The notes beneath the pieces were generated by a model that had not been told where the DNA came from, made no database searches, and worked only from the letters and a program-made list of their open reading frames with translations. A DNA stretch of 9,738 bases from positions 1-9,738 of the forward strand of contig CAJUEZ010000059.1 in the NCBI GenBank assembly GCA_910585485.1, read 5' to 3'. Made by a program: the position numbers and the translations under genes. The DNA is from an uncultured Clostridia bacterium. GTDB lineage: Bacteria > Bacillota > Clostridia > UBA1381. Positions within the stretch are counted from its first letter, which is position 1; each line of letters opens with the position of its first letter. Shown here one piece after another: positions 1 through 6,451 of the stretch.

Positions 1-18
1 CATACGGATTTCCTTTCC

Positions 19-47
19 TTGACATTGACCGTGTAATGTTGTATGAT
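19..47 (+). promoter_or_regulatory. Sigma-A type promoter for the secreted protein gene
   Basis: TTGACA at 19-24 is a perfect -35 box. It is followed by a 17-bp spacer (25-41) and TATGAT at 42-47, which matches the -10 consensus at 5 of 6 positions. Transcription would start near 54 and leave a 5' leader of about 100 nt before the ATG at 158. I see no clear structure in that leader. Confidence 0.75.
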
Positions 48-157
48 TGTGTTAGAACCCAACCAAGAGATAGAATATAAGATGAAAACAGGTTTATTCA
101 CAGCGAATGACGGTAGTATGAGAAATTGTTTTAAAATCTATGAAGGAGAGAAAGATT

Positions 158-730
158 ATGGAGAAATTGTTGGGCAAGATGGAGAAAAACACCCCGTGCA
201 TATTGTTAATAATTTGCATGATTACGATGATGATTGGAATTATCCACGCCAATGATACATATGCTATTGATTTTGAACATGAAAGAATCGACCCTAAAGA
301 TAGAGTTGTATATACGGGACAAGGGTATTTTTCAGTATATTATGATAGTTCTGCACACAATACATCGGCATGGGAAGTCACATATTCAAAAGATAAAGTC
401 AACTGGAGGAATGCAGTCACCGATAGTAATTACGAATTTCTGGACAGTTTAGTAAGTTCAAGTAATCGACCCACTTCACAAGTTATTGAAACGAATGATG
501 GATATATGATTAGGAGAAAAAATTGTATACGTCATGGTCTTAATTATGTGACTAGAGATGATAATATTATTTTATTGGATAAGAATTTTAATGTTTTAAA
601 ATCATATTCCGGAGATTATGTCAGCGATATGTCATATATAAATGGAGTGTATTATATAAATACATATTCTCAATATGGTGAATATATCCCTGAAACTCAT
701 ATGAATGTTGTGTCAAGCTATATAATGTAA
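158..730 (+). CDS. Secreted protein with beta-propeller-like features, unknown function
   Basis: This encodes 190 aa. I chose the ATG at 158 over the in-frame ATG at 140 because AAGGAGAG (142-149) sits 8 nt upstream of 158. The N-terminus has a basic start and a hydrophobic stretch (about residues 14-29) followed by HAND and TYA, so export with cleavage near residue 31 or 36 is likely. S77, D79 and W83 form a SxDxxxW pattern like a degenerate Asp-box of sialidase/BNR beta-propellers. The alternating hydrophobic strands at residues 137-170 fit the same kind of fold. The length is far too short for a whole propeller. The last residues (after about 184) look unnatural, and a -1 change of frame would give a more protein-like tail ending at 765, so the gene may be frameshifted or be a fragment. 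It has its own promoter at 19-47. The assignment is inference from pattern only. Confidence 0.6.
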   Translation: MEKLLGKMEKNTPCILLIICMITMMIGIIHANDTYAIDFEHERIDPKDRVVYTGQGYFSVYYDSSAHNTSAWEVTYSKDKVNWRNAVTDSNYEFLDSLVSSSNRPTSQVIETNDGYMIRRKNCIRHGLNYVTRDDNIILLDKNFNVLKSYSGDYVSDMSYINGVYYINTYSQYGEYIPETHMNVVSSYIM

Positions 731-732
731 AG

Positions 733-762
733 GGTGAATTTGATAGACCACTTAAATTCACC
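733..762. terminator. 9-bp hairpin just after the secreted protein gene
   Basis: GGTGAATTT (733-741) and AAATTCACC (754-762) form a perfect 9-bp inverted repeat with a 12-nt loop, starting two bases after the stop codon. There is no T tract after it, so it is a weak candidate for an intrinsic terminator. It may instead protect the 3' end, or be a coincidence inside a frameshifted coding tail. Confidence 0.35.
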
Positions 763-804
763 TAATACATATATATGGCTGCGGCTCATTTGTGGCAAAT
801 TGAA

Positions 805-849
805 CGGTAGTTATATATACCGAAAGGCGGTGAAAATCAACCTTTTCAC
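805..849. repeat. Two short inverted repeats in the tnpV leader
   Basis: CGGTA (805-809) pairs with TACCG (818-822) around an 8-nt loop. Separately, GTGAAAA (830-836) pairs with TTTTCAC (843-849) around a 6-nt loop. Both lie in the gap between the secreted protein gene and tnpV, where I could not find a convincing -35/-10 pair. They may be structured mRNA or protein-binding sites; the arms are short, so chance is possible. Confidence 0.3.
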
Positions 850-903
850 AAACAAACCTATTTTATAACTACTATACCACAAAGAGAGGAGAAACGCAAA
901 TGA
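811..903 (+). pseudogene. Degenerate open frame ending in an ATGA overlap with tnpV
   Basis: This frame reads through 30 codons with protein-like content: a PKGGENQPFHKQ segment, an ITTIPQ segment and a basic EEKRK end. It terminates at TGA 901-903, overlapping the tnpV ATG at 900 as ATGA, the arrangement of translationally coupled genes. It has no ATG, GTG or TTG of its own. Immediately upstream in the same frame is an amber TAG (808-810), preceded by another open stretch that begins at ATG 775. The simplest reading is the decayed 3' end of a small gene that once preceded tnpV. It could also be a chance open frame, and I do not recognise a family. Confidence 0.3.
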
Positions 904-1262
904 AAATCGAATATGTAAAAGTCGGTGATTACTATATCCCCGCGCTAACTGTACCAAACAAACAGTACAATATCGGCAAATATGGCAGACTTCACAGAAA
1001 ATTTTTAAAGGAATACCGTCCGAGTGTATATACTACAAAGCTGATGGACGGAACATTACTTGAATATCTTGAAGAAATCGACACACAAGCAAAGGATATG
1101 GTGGACAGGCTCGTTAAAGATTTAGCGGCGAGGTCAGGCATAACCGAAGAATTAAAATCAACCGACCAAATGAAATGGGTTGGACTAATGAATTACTTCA
1201 AACACACGGCAGAGGAAATTGTTATATCAGAGATAGTTTACGGTTGGGAGGCGAGAATATGA
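900..1262 (+). CDS. tnpV: TnpV-family transposon-encoded protein
   Basis: This encodes 120 aa, the usual size for the family. The ATG at 900 has a good ribosome site (GAGGAG at 886-891, 8 nt away). The sequence matches the TnpV family of clostridial mobile elements (first named in Tn4451) from end to end. It has the VGDYYIPAL start (residues 8-16), the IGKYGR-HRKFLKEYRP core (25-41), a central acidic helix with EID at 59-61, ITEELKSTDQMKWV (81-94), and a C-terminal EEIV..EIVY (105-114). Family knowledge is limited: TnpV is encoded on integrative or mobilisable elements, its role is not settled, and an accessory DNA-binding or excision function has been suggested. No recombinase or transposase lies within this window, so the element may extend outside it or be a remnant. 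The stop codon overlaps the next start by 4 bp, so the two genes are probably co-translated. Confidence 0.85.
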   Translation: MKIEYVKVGDYYIPALTVPNKQYNIGKYGRLHRKFLKEYRPSVYTTKLMDGTLLEYLEEIDTQAKDMVDRLVKDLAARSGITEELKSTDQMKWVGLMNYFKHTAEEIVISEIVYGWEARI

Positions 1263-1822
1263 AAAAGATTACTACATATATTATCACAGCTATTTTAATG
1301 TTATCAAGCATTACAGCAAATGCGGCGAATATTCCAAGAGAAACAACACCGCTTAATGCAACAGAGGAACAGACACAAATTGTTGAAAATTTAATCGGCG
1401 ATATTCTTGACGAGGTACAATCGGACAAGCTCGGCTATGCGTTAGCCGCAGGATATGCAAATACAAGAATAAGAAAGGCAGTTATAGCAAATCAGACAAA
1501 CGGCAACGGTTACGGAATACTATCACCTATCGCACAGAACGCAATCCGTTACTATCGAGATTTAATATTGCGCCCCGATTACTACATACAAACCGAAGAA
1601 AAATTAAAGGTACTGCTTGCAGACTTGATTATTGAAGTACAGAACGGAAAAGACTATAACACAGCCTATGACGAAGCGAGGATAAAAATATATAAAGCCG
1701 CTGACGCGTCATTCAATCCCGATATTGATATGGTAGGCGATTTTTGTTATTGGAATGTTCCACCTGTTGACAGTGCGGAATTTACAGTAGCAAGAAAATT
1801 GTTATTGCAAGCTCAAAAATAA
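1259..1822 (+). CDS. Exported protein of unknown function, coupled to tnpV
   Basis: This encodes 187 aa. The ATG at 1259 overlaps the tnpV stop as ATGA, and GGGAGG (1246-1251) lies 7 nt upstream. This start is preferred over an in-frame ATG at 1175 because it places a classical signal peptide at the very N-terminus: MKK, a hydrophobic core (ITTYIITAILMLSSI), then cleavage after ANA near residue 22. The mature part of about 165 residues appears mostly helical. It contains TEEQTQIVENLIGDIL (about 38-53), YYRDLILRPDYY around residues 100-112, and a single cysteine in FCYWN near the C-terminus. It has no lipobox, sortase motif or other recognisable domain. I do not recognise the family. An exported product overlapping a transposon gene suggests it is cargo of the element. 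A strong terminator follows. Confidence 0.75.
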   Translation: MKKITTYIITAILMLSSITANAANIPRETTPLNATEEQTQIVENLIGDILDEVQSDKLGYALAAGYANTRIRKAVIANQTNGNGYGILSPIAQNAIRYYRDLILRPDYYIQTEEKLKVLLADLIIEVQNGKDYNTAYDEARIKIYKAADASFNPDIDMVGDFCYWNVPPVDSAEFTVARKLLLQAQK

Positions 1823-1856
1823 AAAACGCTCAATTATTGCAACGTAATTTTTAAGC

Positions 1857-1894
1857 AGAACGCAGCCGATAAAGCGGTTGCGTTCTATTTTTTT
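1857..1894 (+). terminator. Intrinsic terminator of the tnpV operon
   Basis: AGAACGCAGCCG (1857-1868) pairs with CGGTTGCGTTCT (1875-1886), giving 12 pairs with one G-U and a 6-nt loop. A run of seven T (1888-1894) follows. This is a textbook rho-independent terminator 34 nt after the exported protein gene. Confidence 0.9.
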
Positions 1895-1902
1895 GTTTGA
1901 TA

Positions 1903-1931
1903 TTGATATAAAAAGTCGAATATGGTATAAT
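1903..1931 (+). promoter_or_regulatory. Promoter of the restriction-modification gene
   Basis: TTGATA (1903-1908, 5 of 6 matches) is separated by 17 bp from a perfect TATAAT (1926-1931). TG at 1923-1924 gives an extended -10 (TGGTATAAT). The leader is only about 25 nt. No controller-protein-type palindrome overlaps it. Confidence 0.85.
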
Positions 1932-1963
1932 ATGTATTAGATTATCGAAAGGACTACCGACTT

Positions 1964-4726
1964 ATGACAGACAAGGAACAAAAGACAGCCGCGAAAGAAT
2001 TTGCGGAATATTGGAAAGACAGAGGATATGAAAAGGGCGAAAGTCAGTCATTTTGGCTGTCTTTATTGCGTGATGTTTTAGGAGTTGAACACCCTGAACA
2101 GTTTATAACTTTTGAAGATAAGGTAATGCTTGACCATACAAGTTTTATCGACGGTTATATTCCGACCTCGCGCGTGCTTATTGAGCAGAAAAGCAAGGGT
2201 AAAGATTTACGAAAGCCTATTAAGCAATCGGACGGAACGCTTTTAACGCCGTTTCAGCAAGCGAAGCGGTATGTAACGGAGTTACCCGTTTCAAAGCACC
2301 CTCGTTTTATTGTGGTATCAAATTTCAGCGAGTTTTTAATATATGATATGGAAAACCCGACAGGCGAGCCTGACAGCATACTTTTAGAAAATTTACCGAA
2401 AGAATATTATCGTCTTAACTTCCTTGTAGATACAGAAAGCGAACTGTTAAAGCAAGAAATGGAAATATCCATACAGGCAGGAAATATTGTCGGCATTTTG
2501 TACGATAAACTGCTTGCACAGTATATATCGCCTGACGAAAATTCGTTAAAAAGCCTTAACGCTCTTTGCGTCCGGCTTGTGTTCTGTCTGTATGCGGAGG
2601 ACGCGGATATTTTCGGAAAACATATGCTTTTCCACGATTATTTGAAAGATATTCCTGTAAAGAGTATTCGTGAAGCATTGATAAAGCTATTCAAAATACT
2701 TGATACACCCGAGGAAAAGAGGGATAAATATTTAGCCATAGACAATCCGATTTTAGCAGAATTTCCGTATGTAAACGGCGGCTTGTTTGCCGATGAGGAA
2801 ATAGAAATACCGCCTTTTACAGAGGAATTAAAGGACTTGCTTTTGAGAAAAGCAAGCGAGGACTTTGATTGGAGCGGAATATCACCGACTATTTTCGGCG
2901 CGGTGTTTGAAAGTACATTAAACCCTGAAACAAGACGCTCCGGCGGTATGCACTACACAAGCATTGAAAATATACATAAGGTTATCAATCCTTTATTTTT
3001 GGACGATTTGAAAAATGAACTTGACAGTATTTTATCGGTTAAAACAATTAAAACACGAAATAAACAGCTTGAAGCCTTTACCAATAAGCTGTCAAAACTG
3101 AAATTTTTAGACCCCGCGTGCGGAAGCGGAAACTTTTTAACCGAAACATACATATCATTAAGACGATTAGAAAACAAGGCTATTGAAGAAATACAGCAGG
3201 GACAAATAACACTTGACGTAGGAAATGTTATAAAGGTGTCAATCGGTCAGTTTTACGGAATAGAAATCAACGATTTTGCGGTAACGGTAGCAAAGACGGC
3301 TTTATGGATTGCGGAAAGTCAGATGATGAAAGAAACGGAGAGCATAGTGCATACAAATCTTGATTTTCTTCCGCTGAAATCATACGCAAATATTACAGAG
3401 GGCAATGCGTTAAGGCTTGATTGGGAAAGTGTTATACCGAAGCACGAATTAAATTATATTATGGGAAATCCGCCGTTTGTAGGCGCAAGATTTATGAGCA
3501 AACCGCAAAAAGATGATTTACTATCCGTTCTTACAGATTGGAAAAACGCAGGTAATCTTGATTTTGTGTGCTGTTGGTATAAAAAAGCCGTTGACCTTAT
3601 GCAGAATACAAATATCCGTTCTGCCCTTGTATCAACAAATTCAGTATCACAGGGCGAAAGCGTGGCGAATTTGTGGAAACCTCTTTTTGAAAGTGGAGCG
3701 CATATTGATTTTGCTCACAGGACATTCAGGTGGGACAGCGAGGCAAGTATAAAGGCACAAGTCCATTGTGTTATTATCGGCTTCAGCGTTGCGCCGAATA
3801 GTAAAGACAAGGTTATTTATTCGTCTGACAGGGTGCAGATTGCAAAAAATATAAACGGTTATCTGATTGACGCTGATAATGTGTTTATCGAAAGCAGAAA
3901 CAAGCCTATTTGTGAAGTACCTGAAATTAGAATAGGAAATATGCCATTAGACGGTGGCAATTATCTTTTTACAGAAGAAGAAATGCAAGAGTTTATAAAG
4001 AAAGAGCCTTTATCTGAAAAATGGTTTATGACTTGGTATGGCTCACAGGAATTTATAAACAGAAAGCCGCGTTATTGTCTATGGTTGGGAAATTGCCCTC
4101 CTAACGAATTACGGAAAATGCCTGAATGTATGAAACGCGTAGAAGCAGTACGACAATTCCGTTATGAAAGCTCAAGAGCGTCTACAAAGAAAATGTCTGA
4201 ATTTCCGTTACAATTCGGAACATCAACAATTCCCGATAGTAATTATGTTATTATTCCAAAGGTATCATCAGAACGCAGACGATATATACCGATGGGCTTT
4301 ATGACACCTGATAATCTTTGTAGCGACCTTGTATTTGTAATACCAAACGCAACGCTATACTACTTTGGAGTTTTAACCTCCAATGTTCATATGTCGTGGA
4401 CGAGAGCAGTATGCGGAAGATTAGAAATGCGGTACAGATATTCAAAGGATATTGTTTATAATAATTTTCCGTGGTGCAGTCCGACAGACGAACAAAAGCA
4501 GAAAATCGAGCAGACAGCACAAGCAATACTTGACGCAAGAGCATTGTACCCTGATAGCAGTTTAGCGGATTTATATGACGAGCTTACTATGCCGCCTGAA
4601 TTACGCAAGGCACATCAAGCGAATGACCGCGCTGTAATGCAGGCATATGGCTTTGACGTTAAAACTATGACAGAAAGCGCGTGCGTTGCGGAATTGATGA
4701 AAATGTATCAGAAATTGACTATTTAA
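1964..4726 (+). CDS. MmeI-like type IIL restriction-modification enzyme (fused endonuclease and DNA methyltransferase)
   Basis: This encodes 920 aa, essentially the length of MmeI. The ATG at 1964 has AAAGGA (1948-1953) 10 nt upstream. Order of parts: an N-terminal nuclease domain (about 1-165) with a PD-(D/E)xK signature at D63, E74 and K76 (FIDG...IEQK); a helical connector (about 170-310); an N6-adenine-type methyltransferase core with HYTS at 330-333, motif I DPACGSGNF at 383-391 for S-adenosylmethionine, and motif IV NPPF at 502-505 followed by VGARF; a target-recognition region (about 600-820); and a helical C-terminus after the YNNFPW segment typical of the family. Enzymes of this class recognise an asymmetric site, methylate adenine on one strand, and cut about 20 nt away. 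Here all the key residues seen are intact and the frame is unbroken, so both activities are plausible. The recognition sequence cannot be read by eye. It is a single-gene unit with its own promoter and terminator. Confidence 0.9.
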   Translation: MTDKEQKTAAKEFAEYWKDRGYEKGESQSFWLSLLRDVLGVEHPEQFITFEDKVMLDHTSFIDGYIPTSRVLIEQKSKGKDLRKPIKQSDGTLLTPFQQAKRYVTELPVSKHPRFIVVSNFSEFLIYDMENPTGEPDSILLENLPKEYYRLNFLVDTESELLKQEMEISIQAGNIVGILYDKLLAQYISPDENSLKSLNALCVRLVFCLYAEDADIFGKHMLFHDYLKDIPVKSIREALIKLFKILDTPEEKRDKYLAIDNPILAEFPYVNGGLFADEEIEIPPFTEELKDLLLRKASEDFDWSGISPTIFGAVFESTLNPETRRSGGMHYTSIENIHKVINPLFLDDLKNELDSILSVKTIKTRNKQLEAFTNKLSKLKFLDPACGSGNFLTETYISLRRLENKAIEEIQQGQITLDVGNVIKVSIGQFYGIEINDFAVTVAKTALWIAESQMMKETESIVHTNLDFLPLKSYANITEGNALRLDWESVIPKHELNYIMGNPPFVGARFMSKPQKDDLLSVLTDWKNAGNLDFVCCWYKKAVDLMQNTNIRSALVSTNSVSQGESVANLWKPLFESGAHIDFAHRTFRWDSEASIKAQVHCVIIGFSVAPNSKDKVIYSSDRVQIAKNINGYLIDADNVFIESRNKPICEVPEIRIGNMPLDGGNYLFTEEEMQEFIKKEPLSEKWFMTWYGSQEFINRKPRYCLWLGNCPPNELRKMPECMKRVEAVRQFRYESSRASTKKMSEFPLQFGTSTIPDSNYVIIPKVSSERRRYIPMGFMTPDNLCSDLVFVIPNATLYYFGVLTSNVHMSWTRAVCGRLEMRYRYSKDIVYNNFPWCSPTDEQKQKIEQTAQAILDARALYPDSSLADLYDELTMPPELRKAHQANDRAVMQAYGFDVKTMTESACVAELMKMYQKLTI

Positions 4727-4755
4727 AAATAGCGGCTTATATGCCGCTATTTTTT
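4725..4755. terminator. Bidirectional terminator between the R-M gene and the XRE regulator
   Basis: AAAAATAGCGGC (4725-4736) and GCCGCTATTTTT (4743-4754) form a perfect 12-bp stem with a 6-nt loop. The A run on one side and T run on the other make it work in both directions. It overlaps the stop codon of the R-M gene and sits 6 bp from the end of the convergent regulator gene. Confidence 0.9.
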
Positions 4756-4760
4756 ATAGT

Positions 4761-5111
4761 TTATTTTACACTATATCTTTTTATTGTTTCAATGTTATCT
4801 TTCAGCATTTCAAGTTGAGTTTTATCCATATCAGATATTTCTGCAATTATTGTATTGATTATTGCAGAATTAGAATTTTCATCTATATTTTCTGTAAATG
4901 CGTCAATGGGAACATTAACAGACTTTGCAATATCCATTATTGTGATGAAAAGCGAACTATGATAGCCACTTTCAATTCTTGAAATATGCTTTTGAGTAAG
5001 TCCGATTTGTTCTGCAACTTCTTCTTGTGTCAAACCGGCTTTTTGACGATAATATTTTATTCTCTCACCAATTTTAATATTAACAGGATTTCTCTTATCT
5101 GATTTATTCAT
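4761..5111 (-). CDS. XRE-family helix-turn-helix transcriptional regulator
   Basis: This encodes 116 aa. The ATG at 5111 (minus) has AGAGGAAG (5120-5127) 8 nt upstream. Residues 15-71 form a Cro/C1-type HTH domain: GERIKYYRQKAGLTQEEVAEQIG, with the scaffold helix at 28-36 and the recognition helix around TQKHISRIESG (39-49). The C-terminal part (about 75-116) is an acidic and then amphipathic helix, probably for dimerisation; no peptidase or metal-binding motif is visible. The protein probably represses its own gene, because a 17-bp palindrome lies over the likely -10 region. It might also control the divergent lipoprotein gene. It converges with the R-M gene, which is not the arrangement of a classical controller (C) protein, although its size and domain are similar to one. 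The targets are inferred. Confidence 0.85.
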   Translation of the reverse strand: MNKSDKRNPVNIKIGERIKYYRQKAGLTQEEVAEQIGLTQKHISRIESGYHSSLFITIMDIAKSVNVPIDAFTENIDENSNSAIINTIIAEISDMDKTQLEMLKDNIETIKRYSVK

Positions 5112-5131
5112 AAAAACTACTTCCTCTAAAC

Positions 5132-5148
5132 AATATAGTAACTATATT
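5132..5148. promoter_or_regulatory. Palindromic operator candidate upstream of the XRE regulator
   Basis: AATATAGT (5132-5139), a single central A, and ACTATATT (5141-5148) make a perfect 17-bp palindrome. It lies 21 bp upstream of the regulator start codon and overlaps a minus-strand TATAAT (5151 to 5146), where bound protein would block transcription. The -35 match upstream (TTATAA, 5174 to 5169) is weak. Autorepression by the XRE protein is the natural inference. Confidence 0.55.
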
Positions 5149-5218
5149 ATAAAAGATTTAGATAATAATTATAACTTGTCGTAGACAGCATAATACTCGA
5201 AGTTTGTAGTAAAATATG

Positions 5219-5247
5219 TTTACTTTATTATATTTGTATGGTATAAT
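5219..5247 (+). promoter_or_regulatory. Promoter of the metallo-beta-lactamase-fold lipoprotein
   Basis: TTTACT (5219-5224, 4 of 6 matches) is separated by 17 bp from a perfect TATAAT (5242-5247) with an extended TG at 5239-5240. The core TATGGTATAAT is identical to that of the R-M promoter at 1921-1931. The leader is about 58 nt. Confidence 0.75.
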
Positions 5248-5311
5248 CAATTTAATTTATTACTTGATTGTAGTAATTTCGGATTTGAATTATGGAAAGG
5301 ACAATTTGATT

Positions 5312-6385
5312 ATGAAAAAGAATATAATACTTTCTCTATTACTAAGTATCGTATGTGTATTGACAGGCTGTACGGCAGAGCCTACAACTAAATCGCCTAC
5401 TATTGAGCCTACACCCGTTATAACCGCAGAGCCTACTAAGCAGCCTATTTCAGAATTGACCGTACATTTTATAGATGTCGGACAGGCAGACGCAGCACTG
5501 TTACAATGCGGTGATGATGTAATGCTTATTGATGGCGGTAATGTTGCAGACAGCAGCTTAATTGTCGCTTATCTTAAAAAACTGAATATTGAGCATATAG
5601 ATTGTATGGTATGTACTCACTCACACGAAGACCACGTCGGCGGTTTATCCGCTCCGCTGTCCGTAATGCCTGTCGGAGCAGTCTATGCTCCTGTTACAGA
5701 GTCGGACAGCAATGCATATCAGAACTTTAAACGAAAGGTCGCTGATACAAATACAGAAATAATGCACCCTGAAAATTATGAGCGTTTTCCGCTTGGCAGC
5801 GCAACGGTAGAAATACTTGCCGCGCCCACAAGTGCGGATAATCTTAATAACACATCAATAGTTTTAAAGGTTACACACGGAAACAAGTCTTTTCTATTCA
5901 CAGGCGACGCGGAACGTGAGGAAGAAAAAACACTGTTGAATAAAAATATAAAAGCTGACGTACTCAAAGTCGGACATCACGGCTCGGATACTTCAACATC
6001 ATATACATTCTTGCGTGAGGTAATGCCTGAATATGCCGTTATTTCGGTTGGTAAGGGTAATTCCTACGGACACCCGACAAACGACGTTTTAAGCCGTCTG
6101 AGGGACGCAGATGTAAAAGTGTATAGGACAGACTTGCAGGGCGATATAATTATGAGCAGTGATGGCGAGAACATAACCGTTACTACTGCAAGAAATGAAA
6201 ATATACAGACGAATGAAACAGCGATAGAATATGATGAGGGAACGTACATTGGCAATAAGAACTCGAAAAAACTACATAGACCTGATTGTTATACACTTCC
6301 GGCAGAGAAAAACCGCATTGAGTTTACAAGCCGCGCGGACGCTATAAACGCAGGATATTCACCTTGTGGCAACTGTCAGCCGTAA
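5312..6385 (+). CDS. ComEC-like metallo-beta-lactamase-fold lipoprotein with Ada-like zinc-binding tail
   Basis: This encodes 357 aa. The ATG at 5312 is chosen over an in-frame ATG at 5216 because AAAGGA (5296-5301) lies 10 nt upstream, the promoter lies between the two, and the shorter form begins with a lipoprotein signal (MKKN, hydrophobic core, lipobox LTGC with C20). A Pro/Thr-rich linker (21-46) follows. The hydrolase domain (about 49-292) has HFIDVGQAD, LIDGG, the metal motif HSHEDH (H103, H105, D107, H108), TGDA (D199), GHHGS (H222, H223) and GHP (H254). This is the set seen in the soluble hydrolase domain of ComEC/Rec2 and its stand-alone relatives, which are proposed to cleave DNA or phosphodiesters. 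The tail (about 311-357) has H322, C326, C352 and C355, like the Ada zinc-binding module often found at the end of such proteins. It is predicted to sit on the outer face of the membrane. No ComEC membrane channel is present, so the substrate is unknown. Confidence 0.88.
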   Translation: MKKNIILSLLLSIVCVLTGCTAEPTTKSPTIEPTPVITAEPTKQPISELTVHFIDVGQADAALLQCGDDVMLIDGGNVADSSLIVAYLKKLNIEHIDCMVCTHSHEDHVGGLSAPLSVMPVGAVYAPVTESDSNAYQNFKRKVADTNTEIMHPENYERFPLGSATVEILAAPTSADNLNNTSIVLKVTHGNKSFLFTGDAEREEEKTLLNKNIKADVLKVGHHGSDTSTSYTFLREVMPEYAVISVGKGNSYGHPTNDVLSRLRDADVKVYRTDLQGDIIMSSDGENITVTTARNENIQTNETAIEYDEGTYIGNKNSKKLHRPDCYTLPAEKNRIEFTSRADAINAGYSPCGNCQP

Positions 6386-6400
6386 AGATAGGAGATATAA

Positions 6401-6435
6401 AAAAATGAGGAACAACACTTTTGTTCCCCATTTTT
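6401..6435. terminator. Bidirectional terminator between the lipoprotein and the MFS exporter
   Basis: AAAAATGAGGAACAA (6401-6415) pairs with TTGTTCCCCATTTTT (6421-6435), 14 of 15 positions, with a 5-nt loop. The A and T ends serve both strands. It lies 15 bp after the lipoprotein stop and 16 bp after the exporter stop. Confidence 0.9.
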
Positions 6436-6451
6436 AGATTATAGTCTTAGT

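Noticed and set aside
43..255. 70-aa open frame overlapping the first gene
   Set aside because: Its ATG lies inside the -10 box, later ATGs lack a ribosome site, and it overlaps the signal-peptide coding region of the better supported gene.
830..868. 12-codon GTG frame with upstream AAAGGCGG before tnpV
   Set aside because: It is too short to judge, falls on an inverted repeat, and has no known leader similarity.
1175..1258. 28-residue N-terminal extension of the exported protein
   Set aside because: It lies inside tnpV, lacks a good ribosome site and would bury the signal peptide; ATG 1259 has both features.
4761..5111. XRE protein as a C-type controller of the R-M gene
   Set aside because: It is convergent and downstream rather than upstream and co-directional, type IIL enzymes usually need no controller, and its palindrome is absent from the R-M promoter.
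5216..5311. 32-residue extension of the lipoprotein
   Set aside because: The promoter -10 at 5242-5247 lies within it, and the lipoprotein signal and ribosome site fit ATG 5312.
6404..6436. Tiny 10-codon frame starting at ATG 6405 with GGAGAT upstream
   Set aside because: It coincides with the terminator stem and is explained by it.
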